From assembly GCF_003865075.1 (NCBI RefSeq), contig NZ_BHWB01000013.1:54975-118974 (forward strand): DNA of 64,000 nt, read 5' to 3'. The translations under genes were made by a program, and so were the position numbers. The DNA comes from Bacteroides faecalis. Its GTDB lineage: Bacteria > Bacteroidota > Bacteroidia > Bacteroidales > Bacteroidaceae. Shown piece after piece: positions 35,124-44,863 of this stretch; within the stretch, counting starts at the first letter, position 1, and each line of letters begins with the position of its first letter. The notes beneath the pieces were generated by a model. The model was not told where the DNA came from. It saw nothing but the letters and a program-made list of their open reading frames with translations, and ran no database searches.

Positions 35124-36581
35124 CTACTTCATCGGTGTCTGCTCCAAAGTAGCAACAAGAAAATCATAGAACTTCTGTACAGTCGGAATATAAGCTCTCT
35201 CATCCGGTGAGTGCGGTGAACGCAATGTCGGCCCGAAAGAAATCATATCTAATCCCGGAATAATAGCACCAATGATACCACATTCCAAACCGGCATGGAT
35301 TACTTTTACAGCAGGCTCTACACCAAACTGTTGCTTATAAGAAGTTTTCATGGCATGAAGTATCGGTGAATTAATATCTGGTTGCCAACCGGAATATCCT
35401 CCTGTCATTTCAACCTTCATTCCTGCCATAGAAAAACAAGATTCGAGACTTGTAGTTAAATACTCTTTCATACTATCACTGGAACTACGGGCAAGAATCT
35501 TAATCTCAGCCTTCCCTCCACCAATGGTTATTATAGCCAGATTGGAAGAAGTTTCCACTGTGTCAGGTACTGTTGGAATCATACGTGTTACCCCATTCTG
35601 ACAAGCAAAAATAGCGTCAATCAAATTATCCTGGATTTCTTCAGGTACTTCACCGCCGGGAAGCTCTACCCGTTCAGCCTTAAAGCTGATAGGTGTTTCA
35701 ATTGCAGAAAATTCTTCATTGAAAAGATCCTCACAATACTCCACCAAACCAAGAAGTTCTTCTTCGTTCTCTGCGGGAATTGTAATAACTGCATGCGCTT
35801 CACGAGGAATGGCATTACGCATATTACCGCCTTCCCAACTTGCCAGACGGGCTTCATAAGAAGCTACAGCTTCACGCAGGAAACGAACCAGTAATTTGTT
35901 TGCATTCGCACGACCTTGATTAATTTCCAATCCGGAATGTCCGCCACGCAAACCTTTCAACGTCACTTGTATAGCAATATCTCCTTCTTCAGGAGCTACT
36001 TCTTTATATTCTAAAGTAGCAGTAACATCCATACCGCCTGCACAACCAATATACAATTCTCCCTCATCTTCAGAATCAAGATTCAACAGAATTTCTCCGT
36101 TCAATGTTCCCGGCTTCAATCCGAAAGCACCGTACATACCGGTTTCTTCATCTTTGGTAATCAAAGCTTCCAACGGGCCATGTTTCAAATCTTTCGATTC
36201 CAATACAGCCATAATAGCTGCTACCCCAAGTCCGTCGTCAGCACCCAAAGTCGTGCCTTTCGCCTTCACCCAGTCGCCGTCAATATACGTTTCAATAGGA
36301 TCTTTTTCAAAGTCGTGTATTGTATCATTGTTCTTTTGTGGAACCATATCCATATGCGCCTGTAGAATCACACCCTTCCGGTTTTCCATTCCTGGAGTTG
36401 CCGGTTTACGAATGATTACGTTTCCAGCTTCATCTACAAAGGATTCTAATCCCAGACCTTTCCCAAAGTTGATTAAGAATTCAGTAACCTTTTCCATGTG
36501 TCCCGATGGACGAGGAATCCGAGTCAATGAATAAAAATGCTTCCACACATTCTGCGGAGCTAAAGAAAGAATTGTACTCAT
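35124..36581 (-). CDS. pepD: Aminoacyl-histidine dipeptidase (M20 family)
   Basis: 485 residues, cytoplasmic metallo-dipeptidase that hydrolyses Xaa-His and other dipeptides. Zinc-site motifs of family M20C: QAHMDMVPQKN (H80, D82), TTLGADDGLGVAAIMAV (D115 region), TKDEETGMYGAFGL (catalytic Glu pair) and a C-terminal HAGLECGIIG. Length and motif order match PepD. It starts 21 bp after the flippase-like gene on the minus strand and may be co-transcribed with it. Confidence 0.92.
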   Translation of the reverse strand: MSTILSLAPQNVWKHFYSLTRIPRPSGHMEKVTEFLINFGKGLGLESFVDEAGNVIIRKPATPGMENRKGVILQAHMDMVPQKNNDTIHDFEKDPIETYIDGDWVKAKGTTLGADDGLGVAAIMAVLESKDLKHGPLEALITKDEETGMYGAFGLKPGTLNGEILLNLDSEDEGELYIGCAGGMDVTATLEYKEVAPEEGDIAIQVTLKGLRGGHSGLEINQGRANANKLLVRFLREAVASYEARLASWEGGNMRNAIPREAHAVITIPAENEEELLGLVEYCEDLFNEEFSAIETPISFKAERVELPGGEVPEEIQDNLIDAIFACQNGVTRMIPTVPDTVETSSNLAIITIGGGKAEIKILARSSSDSMKEYLTTSLESCFSMAGMKVEMTGGYSGWQPDINSPILHAMKTSYKQQFGVEPAVKVIHAGLECGIIGAIIPGLDMISFGPTLRSPHSPDERAYIPTVQKFYDFLVATLEQTPMK

Positions 36582-36602
36582 AACAAATAATTTATTAAGT
36601 GA

Positions 36603-37589
36603 TTACTTTCGCTGTCTATTGGTAAGCGGCAAGGCTACCAAACCACATATGCCCAACAAAACTACTAAAAAGGTTTGAATCCCGTGCACAATCAGAGCAA
36701 ATATTCCCGCATCTGTTACATTTACTCCATAAAGCATCATCATCGAAATGATAGCAAAGTGCCATGGCCCTGCCCCGTTAGGAGTAGGAACAATAACGGC
36801 AAACGTACCACCGACAAACATGACCAAGGCCGCCATGATCCCCAAATGAGCAGTAAACGAGAAACAGTAGAATGTAAAGTAGAAATGAAGAAAGTAACAC
36901 CCCCAAATGGCTAATGTATAAAATATAAAAAGAGGAATATTACGTACTCCTTTCAAAGACATCACACCTTCCCAAATATTCAGAACAAAACCTTTTACAC
37001 GTTCATAAAAAAAGAGAGTTTTTCGCAGCGCATACAGAAGCACTGCCACCCCAATAAAACAAAAGAGAACAATATAGAACCATACAGAAGTGAGAAGATG
37101 AAGTAAAGAAGGTATCTTTGTCCCGGTATCATGTAGAAATGTAACAAATATAGGCATTTGCAACAAAACAGTAATTCCCGTAATCAAAAGAATAGTCAGA
37201 GTATCGACAAGTCTTTCCGTAACAACTGTACCCAATGATTTAGCAAAAGAAACATTATCATACTTTGCCAATACACCGCAACGACTCACTTCTCCTATTC
37301 GAGGAATTAGCAGACTGGCCGCATAGGATATAAAAATAGCATTTACACAATCACTCTTTTTAGGAAATGCATCCAAAGGCTCCAAAGTCTGTCTCCATCG
37401 CCATGCACGAAAAATCTGTGCAAATACCCCAAACACTAAGGAAAAGAGCATCCACCACCAGTTTGTACCATGCAACAAGATCTCTTTAGCCTCTGCAAAA
37501 TCAAAGTTTCGATAGACCCAATATAGAATAAAGCCACCTAAAACAATAGGTAATACCAGTTCTAGTGTCTTTTTTAATAGTTTCTTCAT
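36603..37589 (-). CDS. YbhN/UPF0104-type flippase-like membrane protein
   Basis: About 328 residues from the ATG at 37589 (MKKLLKKTLELVLP); an in-frame ATG at 37610 would add seven residues encoded by AT-rich spacer sequence. Eight hydrophobic helices and the family motifs FAQIFRAWRWRQTLEP, SLLIPRIGEVSRCGVL, SLGTVVTERLVDTLTI and PTPNGAGPWHFAI place it with the lysylphosphatidylglycerol-synthetase transmembrane (flippase) family. Without a synthetase domain its substrate (lipid or glycolipid) is unknown. Divergent from ksgA. Confidence 0.8.
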   Translation of the reverse strand: MKKLLKKTLELVLPIVLGGFILYWVYRNFDFAEAKEILLHGTNWWWMLFSLVFGVFAQIFRAWRWRQTLEPLDAFPKKSDCVNAIFISYAASLLIPRIGEVSRCGVLAKYDNVSFAKSLGTVVTERLVDTLTILLITGITVLLQMPIFVTFLHDTGTKIPSLLHLLTSVWFYIVLFCFIGVAVLLYALRKTLFFYERVKGFVLNIWEGVMSLKGVRNIPLFIFYTLAIWGCYFLHFYFTFYCFSFTAHLGIMAALVMFVGGTFAVIVPTPNGAGPWHFAIISMMMLYGVNVTDAGIFALIVHGIQTFLVVLLGICGLVALPLTNRQRK

Positions 37590-37620
37590 CCTTAATTCTT
37601 TATTCTTCATTTAAAAGAAT

Positions 37621-37628
37621 TACCTTTG
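37621..37628 (+). promoter_or_regulatory. Promoter -7 box of ksgA
   Basis: TACCTTTG, 32 bp upstream of the ksgA ATG. Faces the minus-strand box at 37636-37643, so the two divergent promoters overlap. Confidence 0.6.
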
Positions 37629-37635
37629 TCAACTG

Positions 37636-37643
37636 CAAAAGTA
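37636..37643 (-). promoter_or_regulatory. Promoter -7 box of the flippase-like / pepD unit
   Basis: Reads TACTTTTG on the minus strand, matching TAnnTTTG, 26-47 bp upstream of the two candidate starts. Confidence 0.55.
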
Positions 37644-37659
37644 ATTATTTAGTTGGTAA

Positions 37660-38469
37660 ATGAAATTAGTAAAGCCTAAAAAGTTTCTCGGACAGCACTT
37701 TCTAAAAGATCTGAAAGTTGCACAGGATATTGCTGATACGGTTGATACTTTTCCCGAATTACCTATTCTGGAAGTAGGACCGGGTATGGGAGTATTGACA
37801 CAGTTTCTGGTGAAGAAAGATCGTCCACTAAAAGTAGTGGAAGTAGACTATGAATCGGTGGCTTACCTCCGTGAGGCTTATCCGTCATTAGAAGATCATA
37901 TCATTGAAGACGATTTCCTGAAAATGAATTTGCACCGACTGTTCGATGGACAACCTTTTGTTCTGACAGGTAATTACCCTTACAATATTTCCAGCCAGAT
38001 ATTTTTTAAAATGCTGGACAACAAAGATATCATTCCCTGTTGTACAGGAATGATTCAGAAAGAAGTAGCAGAACGAATTGCTGCGGGACCGGGTAGTAAA
38101 ACATACGGTATCCTAAGCGTATTGATACAGGCTTGGTATAAAGTAGAATATTTATTTACTGTAAGTGAACATGTATTCAATCCACCTCCTAAGGTGAAAA
38201 GTGCAGTCATCCGCATGACTCGCAACGAAACAAAAGAGCTGGGATGCAATGAAAAACTATTCAAGCAAGTAGTGAAAACAACTTTCAATCAGCGACGTAA
38301 GACATTACGTAATTCCATTAAACCGATTCTTGGCAAAGATTGTCCTTTGACGGAAGATGTAGTATTCAATAAACGTCCTGAACAACTATCAGTAGAAGAA
38401 TTCATCAATCTGACCAATCGGGTGGAAGCTGCTTTAAAAGCAACAAATACTCCGGAAGCAAATTCTTAA
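37660..38469 (+). CDS. ksgA: 16S rRNA (adenine1518-N6/adenine1519-N6) dimethyltransferase
   Basis: RsmA/KsgA, 269 residues; dimethylates two adjacent adenines in helix 45 of 16S rRNA late in small-subunit assembly. Motif I EVGPGMGVLTQFL (SAM binding, about 37-49), acidic residue in VVEVDYESVA, motif IV NYPYNISSQI (about 106-115) and the Rossmann-plus-C-terminal helical domain (NQRRKTLRNSIKPIL) are all present. It begins with KPKKFLGQHFLKD, the typical N terminus. mgtE follows 26 bp later, probably on the same transcript. Confidence 0.95.
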   Translation: MKLVKPKKFLGQHFLKDLKVAQDIADTVDTFPELPILEVGPGMGVLTQFLVKKDRPLKVVEVDYESVAYLREAYPSLEDHIIEDDFLKMNLHRLFDGQPFVLTGNYPYNISSQIFFKMLDNKDIIPCCTGMIQKEVAERIAAGPGSKTYGILSVLIQAWYKVEYLFTVSEHVFNPPPKVKSAVIRMTRNETKELGCNEKLFKQVVKTTFNQRRKTLRNSIKPILGKDCPLTEDVVFNKRPEQLSVEEFINLTNRVEAALKATNTPEANS

Positions 38470-38495
38470 TTCTCCATTTTTAATTCTTGATTGAT

Positions 38496-39836
38496 ATGAA
38501 TGAGGAATATATAGATAATGTAAAACATCTTATTGAACAAAAGGACGCCGACAAGGTAAAAGAACTCTTAATCGATCTTCACCCTGCCGACATCGCTGAA
38601 TTATGTAACGACCTGAATCCGGAAGAGGCCCGATTTATTTATCGTTTATTAGATAACGAAACCGCCGCCGATGTACTTGTTGAAATGGATGAAGACGTTC
38701 GTAAAGAGTTCCTCGAAATTCTTCCTTCCGAAACGATCGCCAAACGATTCGTAGACTATATGGATACGGATGACGCCGTAGACCTGATGCGCGAACTTGA
38801 CGAAGACAAACAGGAAGAAGTACTTTCACACATCGAAGACATTGAACAGGCCGGGGACATCGTTGATCTGCTGAAATACGATGAAAACACAGCCGGTGGT
38901 TTGATGGGTACGGAAATGGTGCTGGTCAATGAGAACTGGAGTATGCCTGAATGTCTGAAAGAGATGCGACAACAGGCAGAAGAACTAGACGAAATATATT
39001 ATGTATATGTTATTGATGATGATGAACGACTGAGAGGTATTTTCCCGCTAAAAAAAATGATCACTTCTCCTTCTGTATCAAAAGTAAAACACGTGATGCA
39101 GAAAGATCCTATATCAGTACATGTGGATACTCCCATTGATGAAGTGGTACAAGCTATTGAAAAGTATGACTTGGTAGCTATTCCCGTCATTGATAGTATA
39201 GGCCGTCTGGTTGGACAAATTACGGTTGATGACGTCATGGATGAGGTTCGTGAACAATCGGAACGTGATTACCAATTAGCATCCGGTCTTTCACAGGACG
39301 TAGAAACAGATGATAATGTACTTCGCCAGACAACGGCACGTCTGCCATGGCTACTAATCGGTATGCTTGGTGGAATCGGTAACTCTATGATATTGGGAAA
39401 TTTTGATTCTACATTTGCAGCGCATCCGGAAATGGCATTATACATCCCACTTATTGGTGGTACGGGAGGAAATGTTGGTACCCAATCTTCCGCTATCATC
39501 GTCCAAGGTTTGGCTAACAGTTCTCTGGATGCTAAAAATACATTCAAACAAATTACTAAGGAATCAGTGGTAGCACTTATCAATGCGACCATCATTTCCT
39601 TATTGGTATATACTTATAATTTTATCCGTTTCGGAGCGACAGCCACAGTCACCTATTCTGTATCAATCAGTTTATTTGCTGTAGTAATGTTTGCTTCTAT
39701 TTTTGGAACATTGGTCCCAATGACGCTTGAGAAATTCAAAATAGATCCGGCCATTGCGACAGGACCGTTTATAGCCATCACAAATGATATCATCGGAATG
39801 ATGCTTTACATGGGAATTACGGTTTTATTATCATAA
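38496..39836 (+). CDS. mgtE: Magnesium transporter MgtE
   Basis: 446 residues from the ATG at 38496; the frame also contains a TTG nine bases earlier. Domains: N-terminal superhelical domain (about 1-125, HPADIAELCNDLNPEEA), two CBS domains (about 126-255, with MQKDPISVHVDTPIDEVVQAIEKYDLVAIPVID) and five membrane helices (about 275-446, PLIGGTGGNVGTQSSAII containing the Mg-site region). Mg2+-gated channel of the inner membrane, closed by cytosolic Mg2+ binding to the N and CBS domains. Linked to ksgA. Confidence 0.94.
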   Translation: MNEEYIDNVKHLIEQKDADKVKELLIDLHPADIAELCNDLNPEEARFIYRLLDNETAADVLVEMDEDVRKEFLEILPSETIAKRFVDYMDTDDAVDLMRELDEDKQEEVLSHIEDIEQAGDIVDLLKYDENTAGGLMGTEMVLVNENWSMPECLKEMRQQAEELDEIYYVYVIDDDERLRGIFPLKKMITSPSVSKVKHVMQKDPISVHVDTPIDEVVQAIEKYDLVAIPVIDSIGRLVGQITVDDVMDEVREQSERDYQLASGLSQDVETDDNVLRQTTARLPWLLIGMLGGIGNSMILGNFDSTFAAHPEMALYIPLIGGTGGNVGTQSSAIIVQGLANSSLDAKNTFKQITKESVVALINATIISLLVYTYNFIRFGATATVTYSVSISLFAVVMFASIFGTLVPMTLEKFKIDPAIATGPFIAITNDIIGMMLYMGITVLLS

Positions 39837-39921
39837 AAACAAGATAAATAAAAAAAAACAAGCAAAATAGTATGAAGTAATCGTTTTATTTCATTAATTT
39901 GTGACCCAAAACTAATATACA

Positions 39922-41766
39922 ATGATGGACGCTCATGACACTAATCTACCTCTGAATCAAGGGGAATTAGAAGAAGAAAAGAAAACAGTCGAGGTTTCTG
40001 AAGAAATTACGGGAACTCCGGTTGAGGATTTTATTACCGAAGTTCAACCTGAAACAACATCTAAGTTTCCCACTAAGGAAGAGATATTGAAGCGGTTGAA
40101 GGAGCTTGCTCAAGATGCAGACAATGCTAATAAGCAAGAGATCGATAATCTGAAACAATCATTCTACAAGTTACATAATGCCGAAATGGAAACTGCCAAA
40201 AAACAGTTTATTGAGAATGGCGGTGCTCTAGAAGATTTCGTTCCTAAAGAAGACTCGGAAGAAAATGAATTCAAGCGGCTGATGGGAGCTATCAGAGAGA
40301 AAAGAAGCATGCAGGCTGCCGAGCTTGAACGCCAAAAAGAAGAAAACCTGCAGGTTAAACTTTCCATTATCGAAGAACTGAAAGAATTGGTAGAATCAGG
40401 AGATGACGCCAACAAATCATACACAGAGTTCAAGAAACTGCAACAGCAATGGAATGAAACTAAACTTGTTCCACAAGGAAAAGTTAATGAACTATGGAAG
40501 AACTACCAGCTATATGTAGAAAAGTTCTACGATCTACTGAAACTGAACAACGAATTTCGTGAATATGATTTCAAGAAAAATCTGGAAATCAAGACTCATC
40601 TTTGCGAAGCCGCTGAAAAGTTAGCCGATGAAGAAGATGTAGTTTCTGCCTTCCACCAACTTCAAAAGTTGCACCAGGAATTCCGTGATACAGGTCCGGT
40701 AGCCAAAGAATTGCGAGATGAGATATGGAATCGTTTCAAGGCTGCTTCTACAGCTGTAAACCGTCGTCATCAACAGCATTTTGAATCATTGAAAGAAGCT
40801 GAGCAAAATAATCTGGATCAAAAGACTGTAATTTGTGAGATTGTAGAAGCAATCGAATACGATGAACTGAAAACATTCTCTGCTTGGGAGAACAAAACTC
40901 AAGAGGTAATCGCTTTACAAAACAAATGGAAAACCATCGGTTTTGCACCGCAAAAGATGAATGTGAAGATCTTCGAACGTTTCCGTCATGCCTGCGATGA
41001 CTTCTTCAAAAAGAAAGGAGATTTTTTCAAAAGCCTGAAAGAAGGAATGAACGAGAATCTTGAAAAGAAAAAAGCTCTTTGTGAGAAAGCAGAAGCCTTG
41101 AAAGATAGTACCGATTGGAAAGCTACAGCAGATGCTTTGACCAAACTTCAGAAAGAATGGAAAACCATCGGACCAGTAGCTAAGAAGTATTCGGATGCTA
41201 TTTGGAAACGTTTCATCTCCGCTTGTGACTATTTCTTTGAACAAAAGAACAAAGCTACTTCTTCACAACGTTCCGTTGAAGTAGAGAACATGGAGAAAAA
41301 GAAAGCACTGATTGAAAAACTTTCTTCCATTGACGAAAATATGGAGATGGACGAAGCTAGTACGTTAGTGCGTGAACTAATGAAAGAATGGAATACGATC
41401 GGACATGTTCCGTTCAAAGAAAAAGATAAATTGTATAAGCAATATCATGGATTGATTGACCAACTATTCGATCGCTTCAACATCAGTGCATCAAACAAGA
41501 AGTTAAGCAATTTCCGTTCGAATATCAATAATATCCAGGAAAATGGTCCACAATCTCTTTATAGAGAACGTGAAAGGCTTACACGTATTTATGAGAACAT
41601 GAAGAATGAACTCCAGACTTACGAAAACAACTTAGGGTTCCTGACTTCTACATCAAAAAAAGGTAGCAGTTTACTAACCGAACTCAACCGTAAAGTTGAT
41701 AAATTGAAGGCTGACTTAGAACTAATTTTGCAAAAAATTAAAGTTATTGATGAGTCATTGAAATAA
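39922..41766 (+). CDS. DUF349 repeat coiled-coil protein
   Basis: 614 residues, acidic, cytoplasmic, almost wholly helical. Repeated units of the DUF349 type are visible: FKKLQQQWNETKLVPQGKVNELWKNYQLYVEKFYD (about 170-205), LQKLHQEFRDTGPVAKELRDEIWNRFKAAS, LQNKWKTIGFAPQKMNVKIFERFRHACDDFF, LQKEWKTIGPVAKKYSDAIWKRFISACDYFF and LMKEWNTIGHVPFKEKDKLYKQYHGLIDQLF, each about 70 residues apart; the spans are described by their conserved W, P and F positions. A C-terminal coiled coil follows. Function unknown; widely conserved in Bacteroidetes. Single gene with a strong terminator. Confidence 0.8.
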   Translation: MMDAHDTNLPLNQGELEEEKKTVEVSEEITGTPVEDFITEVQPETTSKFPTKEEILKRLKELAQDADNANKQEIDNLKQSFYKLHNAEMETAKKQFIENGGALEDFVPKEDSEENEFKRLMGAIREKRSMQAAELERQKEENLQVKLSIIEELKELVESGDDANKSYTEFKKLQQQWNETKLVPQGKVNELWKNYQLYVEKFYDLLKLNNEFREYDFKKNLEIKTHLCEAAEKLADEEDVVSAFHQLQKLHQEFRDTGPVAKELRDEIWNRFKAASTAVNRRHQQHFESLKEAEQNNLDQKTVICEIVEAIEYDELKTFSAWENKTQEVIALQNKWKTIGFAPQKMNVKIFERFRHACDDFFKKKGDFFKSLKEGMNENLEKKKALCEKAEALKDSTDWKATADALTKLQKEWKTIGPVAKKYSDAIWKRFISACDYFFEQKNKATSSQRSVEVENMEKKKALIEKLSSIDENMEMDEASTLVRELMKEWNTIGHVPFKEKDKLYKQYHGLIDQLFDRFNISASNKKLSNFRSNINNIQENGPQSLYRERERLTRIYENMKNELQTYENNLGFLTSTSKKGSSLLTELNRKVDKLKADLELILQKIKVIDESLK

Positions 41767-41790
41767 TAATGACTCTTCATTAATAATAAA

Positions 41791-41832
41791 AACAGGTTTG
41801 GTTGTCTTCTGGCAGTCAAACCTGTTTTTTTT
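41791..41832 (+). terminator. Terminator of the DUF349 gene
   Basis: Perfect 10-bp stem (41791-41800 and 41817-41826) followed by eight T, 24 bp beyond the stop. Confidence 0.9.
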
Positions 41833-42031
41833 AAATATATTTTAGACAGTAAGAACAAAAGAATAATTTCTATACGACCTATCTTATCTAGCTATTTTTT
41901 CTTCTTTTGTCTTTATATTCTTATGCCTAAAAGGCTTAGTTTATGTTTCCAGCCAGTTTAAAATACAGGTTACCACCACCAACTATGATTTTTTTAATCC
42001 CATTACTTAAATCCCGAATCCTAAAATGCAA

Positions 42032-42065
42032 AAAACCTACTAAAAGAATTCTTCTAGTAGGTTTT
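42032..42065 (-). terminator. Terminator of tRNA-Gln
   Basis: 11-bp stem (42055-42065 and 42032-42042) with an internal AAGAATTCTT palindrome in the loop; T-run on the minus strand, 26 bp beyond the tRNA 3' end. Confidence 0.85.
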
Positions 42066-42090
42066 CATCTGTAAAAAGTATATTTTTCTG

Positions 42091-42161
42091 TTGGGCTACC
42101 AAGATTCGAACTTGGAATGACAGGACCAGAATCTGTAGTGTTACCATTACACCATAGCCCA
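42091..42161 (-). tRNA. tRNA-Gln (CTG anticodon)
   Basis: 71 nt on the minus strand. Acceptor stem TGGGCTA (from 42161) pairs perfectly with TAGCCCA (to 42092), discriminator A at 42091, CCA not encoded. T-arm CCAAG-TTCGAAT-CTTGG. Anticodon loop TTCTGGT gives anticodon CTG (CAG codons) flanked by U33 and G37; the pair closing the loop is A-C. A -7 box (42182-42189) lies upstream and a terminator downstream, so it is a single-gene unit. Confidence 0.92.
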
Positions 42162-42181
42162 ATACTTCTGTTTTGCGGGTG

Positions 42182-42189
42182 CAAAGATA
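42182..42189 (-). promoter_or_regulatory. Promoter -7 box of tRNA-Gln
   Basis: Reads TATCTTTG on the minus strand, 21 bp upstream of the mature tRNA 5' end. Confidence 0.65.
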
Positions 42190-42325
42190 CAAAGTTTTCG
42201 CGAACTTCAAACAATTCCAATATTTTTTTTGCAAAAAAACTTCAAATTATCATTCCGAACAGAAGATTCTACACTAAAAAACACAAAAATTATGTCATAA
42301 CTTTCTTGTATCCAATAAATCAATG

Positions 42326-42333
42326 TATATTTG
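42326..42333 (+). promoter_or_regulatory. Promoter -7 box of rsfS-ftsH-cdsA
   Basis: TATATTTG, 92 bp upstream of the rsfS ATG, giving a leader of roughly 85 nt. The region 42190-42325 holds no gene. Confidence 0.55.
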
Positions 42334-42425
42334 TCAAAGATATCACGTTTATAAACTGAAACAAAGGGGAATCCTTTTTTGTTATAAACCAAAAGAGAAC
42401 ATGAATTATTAATTTCAATCTAAGA

Positions 42426-42785
42426 ATGAACGAGACAAAGATATTAATTGAAAAAATAAAAGAGGGAATTCAAGAAAAGAAAGGTAAAAATATTATTATT
42501 GCCGATTTAACTAATATAGAAGATACTATCTGCAAATACTTCGTTATTTGTCAGGGAAACTCCCCAAGTCAAGTAAATGCCATTGTAGATTCAGTTAAAG
42601 AATTTGCACATAAAGGTGCAAACAGCAAACCTTATGCTGTTGATGGCCTACGTAATGCAGAATGGGTGGCTATGGATTATGCTGATGTATTAGTACATGT
42701 TTTTCTACCCGAAACCAGAGCTTTTTACAATCTTGAACATCTCTGGGCTGATGCCAAACTTACCCAAATTCCCGACCTTGACTAA
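42426..42785 (+). CDS. rsfS: Ribosomal silencing factor RsfS
   Basis: 119 residues, RsfS/Iojap family. Binds protein L14 on the 50S subunit and blocks 30S joining when nutrients are short. Typical segments: KGKNIIIADLTNIEDTICKYFVICQGNSPSQVNAI (about 20-53, cited by its D-C-KYFVI core), AVDGLRNAEWVAMDYADVLVHVF (about 83-105) and EHLWADAK near the C terminus. It is followed after 9 bp by ftsH, the usual order in Bacteroides. Confidence 0.93.
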   Translation: MNETKILIEKIKEGIQEKKGKNIIIADLTNIEDTICKYFVICQGNSPSQVNAIVDSVKEFAHKGANSKPYAVDGLRNAEWVAMDYADVLVHVFLPETRAFYNLEHLWADAKLTQIPDLD

Positions 42786-42794
42786 TTTATAATT

Positions 42795-44849
42795 ATGGAT
42801 AATAACAACGCTAATAATAACAAACCTAACAATAATAAGGTTAATATGCCCAAGTTCAATTTGAACTGGATGTACATGTTTATCGCCCTCATGCTTATTG
42901 CGCTTTATGTGAGTAGTAACTATGGTAATGTAGGTAGTAAAGCCGTTCCATACAGTGAGTTTGAGAAATATGTAAAAAACGGATATATCGGGAAAGTTAT
43001 AGGCAATGATGATAGAACGATCGAAGCTTATATCAAATCCAATGCAGTAGGTGTTGTATTCGGAGGAGACTCCAGCAAAATTGGAAAAAATCCGATAGTA
43101 ACTACTAATGGCCCGTCCAACGATGAATTAAATCAGTTTCTAAAAAAGGAACAAGAAGCAGGAAACTTTGACGGAACATTCGATTATCCGACAAAATCAG
43201 ATCTATTTCCGACAATTCTGACCAGTCTACTGCCACTTGTATTGTTAGTCGCCTTGTGGATATTCTTCATGCGCCGGATGAGTGGCGGTGGCAGTGGTGG
43301 TGCCGGTGGTGTCTTCAATGTGGGTAAATCTAAAGCACAACTCTTTGAAAAAGGAGGATCTATAAAGATCACATTCAAAGATGTAGCAGGTCTGGCAGAA
43401 GCCAAACAAGAAGTTGAGGAGATTGTTGAATTTTTGAAAGAACCTCAAAAATATACGGATCTGGGAGGTAAAATACCTAAAGGTGCTCTACTAGTAGGTC
43501 CTCCGGGAACAGGTAAGACATTGCTTGCCAAAGCTGTTGCCGGTGAAGCAAATGTACCTTTCTTTTCCCTCGCCGGTTCCGACTTCGTAGAAATGTTTGT
43601 AGGCGTAGGCGCTTCTCGTGTACGTGACCTTTTTAAACAGGCAAAAGAAAAAGCTCCTTGTATTGTATTTATTGACGAGATCGATGCAGTAGGACGTGCT
43701 CGTGGTAAAAATCCCGCAATGGGAGGAAATGACGAACGGGAAAATACGCTGAACCAGCTATTAACAGAAATGGATGGTTTCGGTTCCAATAGCGGCGTCA
43801 TTATTCTGGCTGCTACTAATCGTGTAGATGTGCTTGATAAAGCCTTGCTTCGTGCCGGACGTTTTGACCGTCAGATACATGTAGACTTACCTGACCTGAA
43901 TGAACGAAAAGAAGTATTCGGTGTACATTTGCGCCCTATCAAAATAGACGATACTATCGATGTAGATTTGTTAGCACGCCAAACTCCGGGATTCTCCGGT
44001 GCAGATATTGCTAATGTTTGTAATGAAGCCGCATTGATCGCTGCCCGTCACGGTAAGAAATTCGTTGGCAAACAAGACTTCTTGGATGCTGTAGACCGTA
44101 TCATCGGTGGTTTGGAAAAGAAAACTAAAATTACTACCGAAGCAGAGCGCCGTTCTATTGCTTTGCATGAAGCTGGACACGCATCTATTTCCTGGTTGCT
44201 GGAATATGCAAACCCATTGATTAAAGTTACCATTGTTCCTCGTGGACGTGCATTAGGTGCTGCCTGGTATTTACCGGAAGAACGCCAGATCACAACTAAA
44301 GAACAAATGTTAGATGAAATGTGTGCAACTTTAGGAGGACGTGCTGCCGAAGACTTATTTATCGGTCGTATTTCTACAGGCGCTATGAATGACTTGGAAA
44401 GAGTTACCAAACAAGCATACGGTATGATTGCTTATTTAGGAATGAGTGATAAACTGCCTAATTTGTGTTATTATAACAATGACGAATATTCTTTCAACCG
44501 TCCTTATAGCGAGAAAACAGCAGAGTTAATTGACGAAGAAGTCAAGAAAATGGTGAATGAGCAATATGAACGTGCTAAACAAATTTTGTCAGAGCACAAA
44601 GAAGGTCATAACAAATTAGCTCAATTATTGATAGATAAAGAAGTGATTTTTGCTGAAGACGTTGAACGTATCTTTGGTAAACGCCCATGGGCTTCACGAT
44701 CTGAAGAGATTATGGCAGCTAAAGAAAGTCAGGCAGCAGCCGAAGCTGAAAGAAAGCTAGCCCAAGAAGTGAAGGAAAAAGAAAAAGAAATTAAAGAAGA
44801 AGAAGCTGAAAATACTGCGGAAGAAAAAAGGGCTGACTCTAATAACTAA
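42795..44849 (+). CDS. ftsH: ATP-dependent zinc metalloprotease FtsH
   Basis: 684 residues, membrane-anchored AAA+ protease that degrades misfolded and regulatory membrane proteins. Two membrane helices (about 24-41 and 139-158) flank a periplasmic domain; a glycine-rich linker (GGGSGGAGG) follows. AAA domain: Walker A GPPGTGKT (235-242), Walker B IVFIDEIDAVG, second region of homology TNRVDVLDKALLRAGRFDRQ. Zinc site HEAGH (458-462). The Asn-rich N terminus (NNNANNNKPNNNK) and the long Glu/Lys-rich C-terminal tail (from about 635) are typical for Bacteroidetes. Between rsfS (9 bp) and cdsA (14 bp). Confidence 0.96.
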   Translation: MDNNNANNNKPNNNKVNMPKFNLNWMYMFIALMLIALYVSSNYGNVGSKAVPYSEFEKYVKNGYIGKVIGNDDRTIEAYIKSNAVGVVFGGDSSKIGKNPIVTTNGPSNDELNQFLKKEQEAGNFDGTFDYPTKSDLFPTILTSLLPLVLLVALWIFFMRRMSGGGSGGAGGVFNVGKSKAQLFEKGGSIKITFKDVAGLAEAKQEVEEIVEFLKEPQKYTDLGGKIPKGALLVGPPGTGKTLLAKAVAGEANVPFFSLAGSDFVEMFVGVGASRVRDLFKQAKEKAPCIVFIDEIDAVGRARGKNPAMGGNDERENTLNQLLTEMDGFGSNSGVIILAATNRVDVLDKALLRAGRFDRQIHVDLPDLNERKEVFGVHLRPIKIDDTIDVDLLARQTPGFSGADIANVCNEAALIAARHGKKFVGKQDFLDAVDRIIGGLEKKTKITTEAERRSIALHEAGHASISWLLEYANPLIKVTIVPRGRALGAAWYLPEERQITTKEQMLDEMCATLGGRAAEDLFIGRISTGAMNDLERVTKQAYGMIAYLGMSDKLPNLCYYNNDEYSFNRPYSEKTAELIDEEVKKMVNEQYERAKQILSEHKEGHNKLAQLLIDKEVIFAEDVERIFGKRPWASRSEEIMAAKESQAAAEAERKLAQEVKEKEKEIKEEEAENTAEEKRADSNN

Positions 44850-44863
44850 TAACACGAAAAACG